From positions 1-58,698 of the forward strand of contig JABVXU010000352.1 in the NCBI GenBank assembly GCA_013365365.1: a DNA stretch of 58,698 bases, in the 5' to 3' direction. Shown here one piece after another: positions 25,401 through 38,357 of this stretch. The position numbers were made by a program, and so were the translations under genes. The notes beneath the pieces are model-generated. The model saw nothing but the letters and a program-made list of their open reading frames with translations. It had not been told where the DNA came from and did no database searches. This DNA comes from Cruorifilaria tuberocauda (Eukaryota > Nematoda > Chromadorea > Rhabditida > Onchocercidae). Numbering within the stretch: position 1 is the stretch's first letter; each line of letters begins with the position of its first letter.

Positions 25401-27675
25401 TTTCATTTCGTCTCAGAAGTAAAGACTTCTTTTTTTGTTAATTTCTCGTTGAGAAGCTTCGAAAAAATAATGAACAGCATACAAAACATACAATTTATAC
25501 GGTCGGTTAACCTGATTTGTTTTCGTTCATTACCAATATCTCTTTAAAAATAATTTTGTAATATTCATAGCTTGCTTAGTAATGACCTTCACCTATGTTA
25601 AAGCTCTATATCAACCAGTCATCAAATATTTATCCTAATCATTTATTTTTCGGAACTACTTAATCTGCCGGTTGATTTTAATTAATTTCTTATTCAGAAA
25701 CTTAACTGACTGTCATTATTTGAAAGAGAGGTAATTAACAAACAACGTCAGATACAGTTTAAGAAGTTTTGAGTAGTAAGCATAATGTTTTGATCATTTA
25801 AATGTCTGATTTGACTTCTGAAAAAGATAGACTTCTCTTTTGATATATAGGAATTTAATATTCTATAGATAGACAGTAGTAACATAATAGCTGCAATAGA
25901 TTCGTTAAAAAATTTGATTAGTAACTACAAACTGTATAAATGTATAAATCTGTACTCTCTGCATAGAAATCTATAATTGATACTTACTTTCATTGCTTCC
26001 TTTAGTGCACTGCAATAAAGTAACACTTTTTTGATAATTATTGCAATTCGATGTTACAGAAAATATAAAGACAACAGTTATATAATAAGGAAATTGGGAA
26101 CAGACAGATTTCTAGCAAAATATAAATTTGAAATCTTTTTGCCGTCCTTTTACCGATCTTATTTCTTCAACAAAATTTCGCTCTTTAAATCAAGTGGATA
26201 TTTGCATGATTTCAAATTTAGAGAAATTTTTATAAATTTATTTAGATTAAGCCATTAAGTCAGCTATTAACATTTTATACTTAAAGGGAATGAAAAGATT
26301 TGAATATTAGGATAAGAATAATTTCACCTCAGTTAGATCTTGTAAATTTAATCCAAAAACATTCTACTACTTCTAACGCAAAACCATTTAAAAGTGGGTT
26401 ATTGTACCTTTTCATTAAATAGTTCCGAATAATAATCATAACAAGAAGATAATACTTGTTAGAAGGGGAAAGAAGAATAGGAGATATCAATAATTTCGGA
26501 AGAGTCGAGAAAGGGAGTACAGTAGTCAGCACTATTTGTTCATGATGAAATCCTTCGGGAATGAAAAGAATGAAAGGTCCTGGCATTTTCAGAAGCAAGG
26601 AATATATGAAATGAGCCTTCAACACAGCTACTTTAGTTCTCCTATTTCAAATTCGATTGAGAAATTGAAATCAAAACTGTTAATTATCTATCAATATATC
26701 AATGAACCGCTCTGATAATTGTTTAGGAGTTTCCTATTGAATTAATATTTTAACATTTAAAAAATACTTTTGATTATTTATTGGGTTGGATATGAAGTCT
26801 GAGAAAAATAAGTTGACAAAGAAGGTTGCATTTCTGCAATTTCTTGAGAAGCGCATAATTTTTAAGCAATACCCATTATCAACTTGAAACAAAGCTTCCT
26901 TGCACACCTTTTGTTTTCTAGCAATGGAATTAAATAATTAAATGAATATGCAGGTTTAGATTTGCTTTTATTCCGTTCGTTTTTTTAATATAATTGAGTT
27001 GGGAGACTGTATTTTAGAAATTTATTGAAATGAAATATATTTATTGAAAATTAATATTCATATCAGTTGCTTCTTACATTCATATTTAAAGAAGTATTAT
27101 GTGCTTGTGCATTTAGTAGTTGATCAGTTTTCCTCTAAATTACTTGTTAAACTTAATTTCTTCACAATTGTGAAGCGTTGGCTATATGCACTGAGCTTGA
27201 ATCATGCTTTCTTTACTGAATTCAGTCAAAGTTAAGTGAATCGAAAATATATTGATGGATTTTTTTCAACGATTGAGATTAGTTGGGATGATTATCGCAT
27301 GTCATACAGCAGTAAAAAGGAAACGCAGATGTGTATTCGGTGCAATTAATATAGGCTATTATATTGGTAAAGTATTGATATATCCGGCTTGTTGCTGACC
27401 TTGTGTAGTTGATTTCTAGCTTATACCTTTCACGATCCCGAAACGGATTGAACCTACAATAAACATCCAATTACAAATTATTAGACCTTTTTGAAATGCA
27501 TGATTGATTCCTCTGAGTGCTCCTAAAATAAAGAATTATTTTTAGAAATAAATGATCATATTGTGCATTTTACATTGAAATCTTAACTCACATTTTGTTC
27601 TTTTTCATTTTTTGGAAGCTTGATTTTTCCATTTTTTGATAGAACATTTGTTATGATTTTAAGAAAGCTTTTTAG

Positions 27676-28606
27676 AAGAAGAGTGATACAAGGCCATGGA
27701 ACATAACTGATTCAAATCATTTATCATCTTCAACATCCCACCAAGGCAAAACTAATGTGACTGTTGTGAGATTGAGAGTTCCACAACAAGGTCATAAAAT
27801 CACATTATTATGGTTAGTGGCATCTTTTGCAATATTTAAAACTAATGACGATATGATAGATGGAAGACAATGGGAATTATTATTAGCTTTCCTGTATAGT
27901 GAGTAATTTTTTGATCAGTAATTTCTTATTTTTTATTTGTGATGACAAAATAAACATTGACTGCAGAAAAAATCATAATTTCGAATTATTATTTTTCATG
28001 ACGATAAAGATGATTAGGTCAGAAAATGTTCATGCTTACAGTTATCTTGCCAATTCAATAACTACTTTCATCTGCCTAATGTTCTATTTCTGCAACATAA
28101 TAATAAAGCGATAAATTGGGACTTAACAATTATTTCATTCATATTAAATTTATTTGATAACATGAAAATCTTTGGTCTTGGTTTTGCTCAAGAATAAGGT
28201 GAAAATTTTCAGTAACACTTTTTCATTCCTCATTTACTCCAATGCATTTTTTATTTCAACTCATCGAAGTGTCAAACTTCATATACTTGCAACATCATTT
28301 CCTTGAACTTTTTTTGGTGAAGATTCTACTATATTTCAATTAAGAATTTATAGTTGATATTAATTGTTATATATTTCACATGTAACTTGGTGTCTTTTAT
28401 TAATATGCAAATGTATTTGATACTTCTAAATTTTTCAACACAAAATGACTTTGAGTAATCAAGATTATCAGTTGTTTTGGATTCAATTAAGTAGCATCAT
28501 GTCACTGAATAATATTTGTATTGTGATCATTATCAAGATTTAAATTTCCTTTGAAGTACCACTCAGTGATGATGCAACAATTGTACAGCGAAAGGCTCAC
28601 ATATAG
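27676..28606 (+). CDS. Weak candidate: last two exons of an unrecognised gene
   Basis: Exon 27676-27898 follows a TTTTTAG acceptor, is open for its full length in one frame, and ends at a GTGAGT donor (27899). It encodes polar sequence (NVTVVRLRVPQQGHK) and then mixed hydrophobic and acidic residues (TNDDMIDGRQWELLLAFL). Exon 28557-28606 follows TTTGAAG; its phase completes the codon left open by the first exon, and it ends in TAG after VQRKAHI. An AATAAA follows at 28685-28690. The open stretch is GC-richer than its flanks. I recognise no family, found no start codon and no upstream exons, and an open frame of this length arises by chance in DNA this AT-rich, so this may be spurious. Confidence 0.25.
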
Positions 28607-28684
28607 ACAGTTTGAATCGTGTTGTATTGACCCGGAAAATCATCGATTACTATTCCTAATTTTGATAATGGCACATATTAGCCA

Positions 28685-28690
28685 AATAAA
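28685..28690 (+). terminator. AATAAA after the weak two-exon candidate
   Basis: The hexamer lies about 80 bases past the TAG at 28604-28606. AATAAA is common by chance in this composition, so it adds only slight support. Confidence 0.2.
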
Positions 28691-31600
28691 TAATGTCCAA
28701 GTTTTTAAAAATTATATCCTTTAATTTTTGATACTATACTCAAAGCATGGAATATCTGTATTACCCAACAAATTTAATAAATTAAGTGGCATAGGTTAAT
28801 TTAAGCGATCAGTGCCTCGTGTCATACCTCTCTCTAGTCACTGCAAAACAATTTTTAGTATGTAATCAGATAAAATAAATAGCAGGAGATGTAAAGTAGC
28901 ATTATGATAAGCTGAATCATTCATCACGGTGTTCCCACTGAGTAATCGAAAAATTTTCAGTGATTTGACAAAGTATAGAAAAATATGAGATCTGTAAGTT
29001 TAGAAAATGATGAACAATTAATCATTTTTATTTCTCTATGCTCGTACTACAACAAATAAATTAATCATCGTCAATTGATTCCTTCCTTCCTTCGTTCAAG
29101 GGTACGTTAAGAGATATTTTCCTCTCTCAGTCATTTTATTTACTTTTATCGTATCTTCTGATTTTCTGATCATTGTATCAATAAGAGTTCATGTTTAATT
29201 GTGAAATATTCAGAACTGTACCTTCATGATCAATACTTGCTAACTTTTCGTTTGTTTTTTAAAATATTGCTTTTCTGACATTTGCCAGTTATGAATACAT
29301 TTTAAGATTGATTATTTAGGTTATATAATAAATCTTTGAAATTTCAATTAGAATTACCAAAACTATTAATTTGAATGATTTCATTTTTGAACAGTTAATC
29401 GATCGTTTGCAATAATTAATAAAAGCTCGAAAAGTATTTGAATATCCCATTAACTTATTTGTTATCCTCAGTTTGATTTATTCTTTAATAAAATATTATG
29501 CAGAAAGTTTTTGTAAATACCTATTCAGCAATGAAATTTGGTTAAAGTTTTACTAAATTCATTTTACAGCTGCAAATTGTTATCATTCAAAATTAAAAAA
29601 TGATGCACATTTGATGGGATACTGATAACTGATGATATAAGTTATGTGAAGAGCTTGGAGGCCTATGCAAATCTGCTCGTTCTTCAGTCTCCTCATTATG
29701 CAAAGCTTATCTTCCCTTTCCAGACTAATCATGTATACCATCCTATTCTTACATGTCTACTCTAAATCTTCTACTATTCTCTTTTCCTAGCAATCTCAGA
29801 TTACGAATATAAGGCCTTTTGTTTAAAGAGGCACTGAAATAATACATACATATGGCTTTACAGCATGTTTCAATCCAATCTGACAAGCAGCTGCTGTCAT
29901 TGAAAAGCATCGCTATTCTTTCCTTTTTTTCTCTTTCTAAGTTTGTTTCATCGGATGTAATAAGTTTCAGTAATTCTGCTATTTTCTTCCTAATTGCCAA
30001 CTTTGAAATTTGGCATTCACAAATAAAAAAGAAGAATGAAAAAAGGCGGAATTAAATCTATAGTTCAAAATGTCTCAATTTATAAAGCTAAATCTAATTT
30101 GAGTTGTATTGAATGTTTAGAGATATAGATTTAAGAATATGAGTTTGTGTAATTGTCACGCATTATTTCTGTTCCAAACTAAATCTAAAAAATTTTATTT
30201 TAAATTTCGACAATAGAAGAAATATTTAGTAGTATATAGCGAAGTAAATTTAAATGTTTTTATAAAGAAAAGAACAATTTATTAGATAATTTTGGTCCAA
30301 AGTTGATCCATCTCTTCCAAGTACCAAATTAATCCCAAGCGAAATCGTTGCAATTGTCACTCGCTGACATTTTTGAAGTGTTCAATTTGACTGCTCCTAT
30401 TTGATTGAATACTGCTAGTATTATTAAATTTTTTTAATCATTCAATCCTTTTCTAGTCTTTCATCTCACTTCCTCCATTTATCACGGCTGATATTTTTAC
30501 TTATCATTATTATAAGGTTTGCAAAATAATCTAGTAAGACATCTTCCCAGTCCAAAGTGTTCCAACTGGAACCTCACTCTCATTTTTGTTGGTACCCTTA
30601 AAAGTTTTAGAATCGTTCTTTGAATTATTTTGAGCTGAGTGCTTGCTGAACTCTCTTCAATTTAAGCATGAAAAAATGAGAGAAAATTTCTCCACCATCT
30701 TTTTGAATTGATTAATGCAGCAGATAGCCACAATATGTGCTATTGATTGTGACTACCTATTACACTGTCTGCTACGTGTCTATCTAAAGAAGTTTACTGA
30801 ATCCTTTAACCATTCAATTTAGGAATTTCTTCAAATTATTGTTACGGCTATAACACGCATTTTGTTCTTAATTCTAAACGAGAAAACGTTCTTCCTCAAA
30901 CTTTTAGACTTTTCCATCATTACTATTATCAGTGTTTGAGCGGTTTCATTCTCCCCCCAAAAACTGTTGGAGGAACTTTTCGAAGGTAATATCTTCATCG
31001 AATGAAATGAAAAAGTTTTTCATGTGTGATTTTCTAACAAATATTTTCTGTTAAGAACTTAAACAGAGAAAGAAAAGGATAGTAAATAATGTTTTCAACA
31101 CTGCAGACACTTGTAAAGGATGAAAATTGATGACATTTGCACCCATTGCAAGTGTCAACTGATGTAAATGACAAAGGAAGATGATCGCTCGTGGAATAAA
31201 TGATAGATACGCAACATGCAATTAACAATCCGATTTCATCGTTTTGTAGAAAAGTGACCATAAACAAGAATCTGTGACAATTCGATCGACGACCTAAATG
31301 CTCTTCGAATTCTGGAGGTTTGATGCGAAGCTCATATAGGAATTTTCCATCAAATTTACTTAAATTGCACCTACTTTTTTTGAGTTATTTTTGTGAAACT
31401 TTTTGCTGATTAAAATATAAGATAATGTTTTAATTTATAATTTCAATTTAATTGGTCGAACACTCTCCTACGATAGATTGCGCGGTATTTATTTAATTTT
31501 TTTTCTCTTCTTGAACACACTTGTCTGTTTTTTTTAATTTGAATAAGAAAGTATTAATCTCAAGTATGGTCACAATTGCAATCAAATATAAATTTCATAC

Positions 31601-33933
31601 ATTCAAAAATTTAATTATAACTCCTTAAAAAGATCATAATTCCTGTCTTTAAGTAACCTTTGCAATTTAATACATATATTTGCTTATGCTTCTTCGTGTT
31701 TCAGCATGAGCTTTCGATAGCCAAAAACGAAATCAAACTGCTCTATACTCTATCTTCATAATAAGATTGATAGTGTTGATTTAAAAACGAACTTTATATT
31801 ACTATCGGCTAGTTAATAATTTCGCAAATTTCTCTTACAAATTAGAGATTTTCATTACAAAATATGCAGTCTTATAGAAGAAGCTCTCAGTAAAGTTATA
31901 TGCCTACAACTGTAATTGCTCCAATCTTTCAGATTACTCATCCTAATTAAAAAAATAAGTTATCAAGCAGTTTGAATGGAAAATGCTACCATTGTTGGTT
32001 AAAGATTAGCTGATTAATTCATGCCAATTTCGTATTTTAGTACATGCGAAATATCCCGATAAGGTATTTTGAAAGTATTACCTTCGTTTTTAAGTTTTTT
32101 GTTTTTAAATTTTATGCTATATTTATAGGTATGGCAATAAGAAGATAATTTTGGAGAAATGGATCGAATTTAGATGAGAGCTGAACTCAAGTATTGCAAT
32201 GATAGAAATTATTGAGATGTTATGCTGAACAGTTGATAATCTTTAGAAATTAAACTGTCAGTACCGAAATCATCATTTCAATTGAATATTGTGCACCGAT
32301 CTTACGAAACACACGGGAAGAGAAATTTGACTAAAAATTTCGGTAGCTGTAGTACAAGTTGGTTGGCAAATTGCTCCAAATATCACAATTTCATTGATAG
32401 GCATCATTTGCTCATTCTTCTCTATTTACGTGTAATTTCTCTTCTATTTACCGCTTGATGGCAGCAACTGATCGTTTTCTTCGTTAAGTTGCTATTTAAA
32501 ATTTGTCGTTTTTGCTTATTCTTGTCGCAATTTGTACGACAAATTTTTTGTTAGAAGAGCGATTCTTTTCAACTGTCAACAAAATGTTACCATGCTCAAT
32601 TCTGTGATATACCTTAGGATACAATTTCAAACAATCATTCTTTAGAATTTTTAATATATTAAGCTCATTTATCTTTACTTTATATCATATTGATGAACGG
32701 AAAATCACAATTTTTTTGTCGAAGATAAGAAATATTTGTTAATGATCATCATTTTGTTGAATGTTTTACTGATAGATAGAATTTCGATCTAGCTAAAGTA
32801 TGAAATATTCTCATTGATAATCATTCATTGTCATTAGGAAATTGATTTGTTTGTTATCTAAGCATTGTCCATTATGAGATGGCGGGGAAAATACAAATTC
32901 GACCAAATAGGGCATATTAAACTGCATGGAATGTCCAGTGGATCTCCTAATTTTGGATTCTGAAATTGGGTGTGAGCTTTCAGCACATTATATGCTGCTT
33001 TTTTTTTCTGGCCACTTCTAATAGTTAATTTCTGGTCTAATAAGACTAAAGTTTATCATTTGGCCTAGCAAACCATAGTTGAGCTTTTATTATTTTATCG
33101 AAGAGCAATTCTATTTGTTTATTTATTCGTTTTGTCAATATCGTTTCACGTTTCGCATTATGAGCAAACTTTTACGAAATGTTGAAAATTGGCCAAAATT
33201 TGTTCTCGTACTACAAGCACTACTTTTTGTGATGAGAATTTTAGATTTTGAATGCATATTTTTATTGGTTTTTGGTACTCATACTGCATTTAGAATATTT
33301 GTTTAGCAAAAACCTGGAAAATTGAAAGCGCATTTGACTCTTGGCAATTATCAATAGAGTGTCACTGATAAATCTTTTCGATCTTAATTTCTGTTCCACT
33401 TCAATTGCAACTAGAGCTCAGCACTTGAATGAATTTTCAAGAATCATATTTAAAAACTCTGATAAAATTAAATTATCATTCAAATATACTGCGGAACAAA
33501 ATGTGAATTTTGCAGTCTAGTTTTTATTTCAATGGTCGGTTCTTCTCGTAGCGAAAATTATTCAGGAAAAGCCAAACTCTATGTTATTTCGACTAGCAAA
33601 TTTTATTCCGTGACCACAAACTTTTATAACTTCTCTTTTGACCAATCTAAGTGCAAAGAGAAACTTGTTTGAGTTGAATTCTCTGCATAAAATATAAAAG
33701 ATGGATGTTAAGAAAATGCTTACATCATCAAATTTTATCATTTGAAATAGGTCAAAGTTGGAAATAAGGCTTCTCAATAATTATCAGTCTTATATATTTA
33801 ATTAACTTGAAAATTTTAATAAATATTTTAATAAACTAATCATTAACGAAGAAGCTAATAATCTGTTATTGTTGAATCGAATAAATTTGCTATTTGATTT
33901 ATCAGGTGAATAAAATTAATGGTCAGAATTTCA

Positions 33934-33946
33934 GGGAGTTCAAAAA
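33934..33946 (+). promoter_or_regulatory. Possible spliced-leader acceptor before the EGF-protein gene
   Basis: The motif AATTTCAG ends at 33934, twelve bases before ATG 33947. No 5' exon is evident, and in nematodes this spacing is typical of a spliced-leader trans-splice site. It could also be an ordinary acceptor of an unseen leader exon. Confidence 0.4.
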
Positions 33947-36242
33947 ATGATAACGTCTCCTGATTCTTACTTGTGCGTGAGATCCTTCCTTATTCTCATG
34001 ATTGTCATACGAATATCTAATATTGCGGCAATAAGGAGCCTAGCTTTTGGCAAGGATGAAAATTTAATGGAGCATAGCATTCAGTACGGTCGAACGAATT
34101 TCTCATGCTTCAATGGCGGCTCATTGATTAATGTTAGCTATTTCATTTTAAACATTTTTAAAGAAGAAAGCTGCAAATATCGTTCAGAAATAATTTAATT
34201 TTCCTATTCCAACAGATTTTTGATGTTTTCAATTTCACTTTTATCTTTTTACATTTCTTTCTAAGCTTTTTTCGCAATTAACTGTTCTAAACTTTGAATA
34301 AAATGCTGTATTGTGATTTCTTGATTCAAAAGAGCGAAATTTTGTCCCATTTGGGTATGATATATTGAACTAATTTATTCAATGGTTAATTGAAAACGAT
34401 TTTCCATTTTTTAACTGTACGAATGAGTTAAAAACTTTACTCCAAGTGAAAAGAACTTATTCAGCCAAACGGAATAAAAAATTTGAAATTTTTCCTTTTA
34501 AATTATTATTCTTGAGAGATACCTTTCCGGAATATTGCCTCCAGCAAAAAGTTGATGACATGTATATTTAAAAACATTTCGCGGACTTTTAATACAATTG
34601 ATTCGATATTCCAAATGAATTTATCTCCCACTGGATCTGTCATTATCATCATATCTTCAATATCAGTATTCGGATTCCGCAAAATAGCGTTGAAGATTCA
34701 GTATTGACAGGAAATAAATTCAAATTCATATGTACTGATGCGTAAAAACGCTCATGCTAGCAATTTTGTTGCGAACTGCTGCAACAAATTTAATTGATTT
34801 AAATAAACGCGTTTTTGTTGTTATGATTGTCAGTTTAGATATCTCAATTAACATTTTGAAATTTTTTTTTTGTCTAGGTTAATTTTAATCTTTAGAATAT
34901 GTTGAAGTTCCATCTTGTTGCTACTAGTGGAGTGGTAGATCAAAATTTAGTTCATTTATAGGGCAGATGTCACTGTCAAGAACGATTTGAAGGTGAAGCA
35001 TGCGAAATCGAACCGTGCTTACACGGTGGCAGAAAATCGAAAACCGGGAAATGCAATTGTCCATATGGTTTAACCGGTACCCGTTCATTATACCTGTTCG
35101 ATTTTTGTAAATCTCATCAAATTTAGTGATAGAACTTTAACTGCTGAACAAAGTTTATACTGATAAATTAAAAACTTTTATGTTAAAAAGCGTTCTAAGT
35201 CATTTCATGCTGTATTACAAATGGTGTAACTATATTCCATTTATCAGCAAATAATAATTTTTCAATTGCAAAACAGGTGAAAGATGTGAAACGGTAACAC
35301 AATGTATCGAAGGTAAAGGAAAGTTGGAAAACGGTCGGTGTAAATGCGAAGATCGATGGACCGGAATATTCTGTCAATCTCGAGTGTGCCATAATGGAAT
35401 TTCCGTTGGATCCGGAGGACAGGTAATGAAGAGATGAAACTTATGTCTTTCATTCAGAAAAATAAAGAACTTTTATTTCTCGTTTGGTTGCACATTCAAA
35501 GAAATTAAAGATTCAGTGTTTCTTCTTCAGATAGGCAGCTTTTGTCTCTGCGATATTGGCTTCACTGGTCCATTTTGCGAAACACCAATCGAATGTATCC
35601 ATGGTAGCATTACAGTTGAAAATGTTTGTTCATGTGCACCAAATTGGGCTGGCGAAGATTGTAATCAATGTGATTATGGTATGTTTTACAGTTATATTTA
35701 TTAGCGGAATAATGAGAGCATGAAGTGAAAACGATTAGGTTCGTGAAAAATAATAATGAAAATTATATTAAAGAAATAACCGTCGATGCATGTGAAGAGT
35801 ATCATTTCCAGATGTTCACATTTAAAAAATGAGTTTTTACAATCATTATGAAAAACGAAGTAAATTCGTGTTATTTTGCATTACTTGGAATATTATGAAT
35901 CGAGAGCTTTTTGGATAAAGAGAAAATGATTACAGAATTTATTTTACAGCTTTTATTGGGACATTCTCAGTATAATATACCGAGAATATCAAAATATGTC
36001 AACGATAAAAGACAATAATTTTAGAACGTCAATTGATCGATGGTGATTGTAAACTGATCAGTACAGAAAATTCTCTAGTAGCGGTACGGAATTCGAAAGC
36101 AGTCTCATTATGGTCACTTATTTTGGTGATTGCAGCAGCATCATTTTCCACGATACTTATTGCTGCCGTAATCACCATTTATATCAAGAAATGCAAAGGC
36201 AAACCAAGTAGGATCGGTTCCGATGCTGGGACTGATGTTTAG
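33947..36242 (+). CDS. Small single-pass membrane protein with four-cysteine EGF-like modules (5 exons)
   Basis: Exons 33947-34132, 34962-35076, 35277-35422, 35531-35678 and 36025-36242 join in frame to give 270 residues. An N-terminal hydrophobic stretch (about 12-28) looks like a signal peptide. Residues 55-200 hold about five short modules of the form C, about ten residues, C-x-C, about eight residues with an aromatic/Gly pair, C (for example CNCPYGLTGERC and CLCDIGFTGPFC). A hydrophobic span (about 227-252) follows, then a basic tail of about 18 residues (KKCKGKPSRIGSDAGTDV). This predicts a type I surface protein. Intron 1 uses the weak donor GTTAGC, but the join restores continuous EGF-like spacing. 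Cys-rich extracellular modules suggest ligand or matrix binding; the actual partner is unknown, and I do not recognise a named orthologue. Confidence 0.85.
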
Positions 36243-36568
36243 CACAATATCATCATCAGCATCGCATAGATTTTGTCTTGTTGTTTTCTTAGTCTTACAC
36301 TTTTTCTGAAGAGATTATATGGAAAGATTCCGTTACATTTCAAATATGGATATTTTCATTCTTTTGCTTGATGATTTTTAGGAGAGCAGAACAGTTAGAT
36401 CCAAAATTAGCGCCAAAAGCGGCAATTCGAAATTTAAGAAATGTATAACGTCCATATTTACGTCCTCCGCACATGTAGTCATGCTTCTCGCAATACTTGT
36501 TTTTGAAAATTTTATATTCACAATAACATATGAACTTCATTCACTTCAAACGCCTAATTTTTGTATGC

Positions 36569-36574
36569 AATAAA
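36569..36574 (+). terminator. Candidate poly(A) signal of the EGF-protein gene
   Basis: AATAAA about 330 bases after the TAG at 36240-36242. Confidence 0.45.
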
Positions 36575-38357
36575 AATTTATAGAAATTTTATTAACATCG
36601 ATTTCATACGACGCTCCGCTATATTTCACCAAACGTCCTCAAGAATTGTGATTTTTGAAAATTTTTGAAAGCACAGGAAAATATTTTCAAACAACTGGAA
36701 AAGTAATAAAGTTGGCACCTTAATTTGATTTTTTATACAATTCGATTTGGTCACCCCACATTTTCCTTCTTATTCTTTTCAGATATTATTTCATCTAAAA
36801 CTGCCTCATTTATTAATTATAATTGTTATTCTTCCAATTCCGTTAACAATTTCACACTGCCCTCATCTATTAAACCAAATTCCAGTCACTTTTATAAAAA
36901 TGTTCATCTCATACTAAATTTATCGTATTGCTATTTGTATTTTACAATGCCTCCGAACATTTTTATTCATCTTTCTCTATTTTCAAATCTGAAACTGGAG
37001 AAACTTATAAACCGCATAAAATTGTGCATGTGTCATATGATTCCACAAATAATTTCAAGTGTTTTTTCCAAATTTCACGATATCATCATTTCAATAAAAA
37101 ATTTTGACATGGTTCTCAAACTGTATATACTGTCTGTATGAATGAAAAAAAATCTGAAAAGAAAGCCTAAATAAAAATTTAACTGGCAAAGTTTCCGTTT
37201 AATTTGTCAAGAAATATTTTAAGTTAATTGGTTATCGACATTTTCATGAAATATGTTGCAGTTGATAATTTCATAGTTTCTGCCACTTCAACAAGAAACT
37301 TTTTTGCGATCCCTTTAAGCCGTGCTGAATTGCAAGTACTCTCAAAACGCCTTTACATATCCTGCTATGGTCGTTCCTAACTGTCCCAACACGATATTTA
37401 TGTTTCATTGCATTGCGATAAATATATCAATCTGTTTCAACATTTTTCACATTTTCTCATCGACAAAGCAAAAACAAATTCTTCTTCGACAAATTTTCAT
37501 TGAAGTTGCTTCGAAAATTGGCGATTTCGTTGGAAATCATTTGAATAAAATTTACCGCTGAAATACTCAAATCAATAATTATCGTTATTGGTTAGAAAAT
37601 GAGCCAAAAGTGAGTTATTACCTGATTTTCACTGACTTCTCTAAAAAAATCTCAGAAGCTGGTACTAAAGCTAGCATAATGCAAATAAGTTTCTTGCTGC
37701 GAACAACTATTTTTTTTTCATTAAACAAATCGGTATATTTAAAAGTTGATTAATTACTAACATTTTTTTAATACTCCATTGGAAGTCATGAGAAATACTT
37801 CAATGTATTATCTATCTATATGAAAAAAATTTCAATAAATTTTTTTCAGCAGATTAGGACGGATCTCCGCAGCTAAACCAGATATAGTATATAACAACGA
37901 TGCAAACAAATATTGATCAGTATAATGTTTCTGAAATAAAACTCATGCTGAAATGAAGGAATCGATCTTTTTAGATGGAATCTCCAAGATAACAAGCTTG
38001 AACATAGCCCAGGAACTAGATAGTATAAATAAAATTATTTGTAATTCACTGTTGGATAGGATGGATGGGATATGCTTAATATTTATGATGTTAACATATA
38101 GTTTGTCTAAAGCAATAATAATTTATTTTATTTGTACTAACTAGGATATTTGTCCCAGTAACTTATCGCTTCTAAAGACGCAATTTCAAAGCACGAAAAA
38201 TTTGAATGACATGATAATGAACAACTTGGGATAGGAGTGACCGAAAGATGATATACTGTTTTTCGATATCATTCCATAATTTAGTAGCTCAGATACATGC
38301 CTTATAAGTAACTCGTTTCAGTTAAGATGAAATTAGTGATTATTTATTAATAATAAA

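Larger units (their letters stand above)
18763..33946. other. 15.2-kb gene-poor stretch
   Basis: After the ifb-1 3' end this stretch is AT-rich with only short open frames, and most of those have the hydrophobic or Phe/Ile/Lys-rich composition expected by chance. The only coding-like places I would keep are the two-exon candidate at 27676-28606 (+) and a possible small frame at 27255-27451 (+). I saw no RNA gene, transposase or terminal repeats. Distant regulatory elements of ifb-1, or a rapidly evolving gene I cannot recognise, remain possible. Confidence 0.5.

Noticed and set aside
28558..28729. A second open frame over the last exon of the weak two-exon candidate (MMQQLYSERLTYRQ...)
   Set aside because: It does not fit the phase of the preceding exon, and no donor or start supports it better than the shorter frame ending at 28606.
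29749..30000. Minus-strand frame of 83 codons, Lys/Glu-rich at its start
   Set aside because: It starts with a non-ATG codon, has no supporting exon nearby and no recognisable domain.
30531..30656. Minus-strand 41-codon coding-like frame (Lys/Asn/Ser/Glu-rich, ending TAG at 30531-30533)
   Set aside because: Composition looks protein-like, but the frame is short, no start codon is present, and I found no partner exon with a matching phase.
36725..37141. 138-codon plus-strand frame after the EGF-protein gene
   Set aside because: Low-complexity Ile/Phe/Ser/Asn composition, no domain, and placed in 3' flanking DNA.
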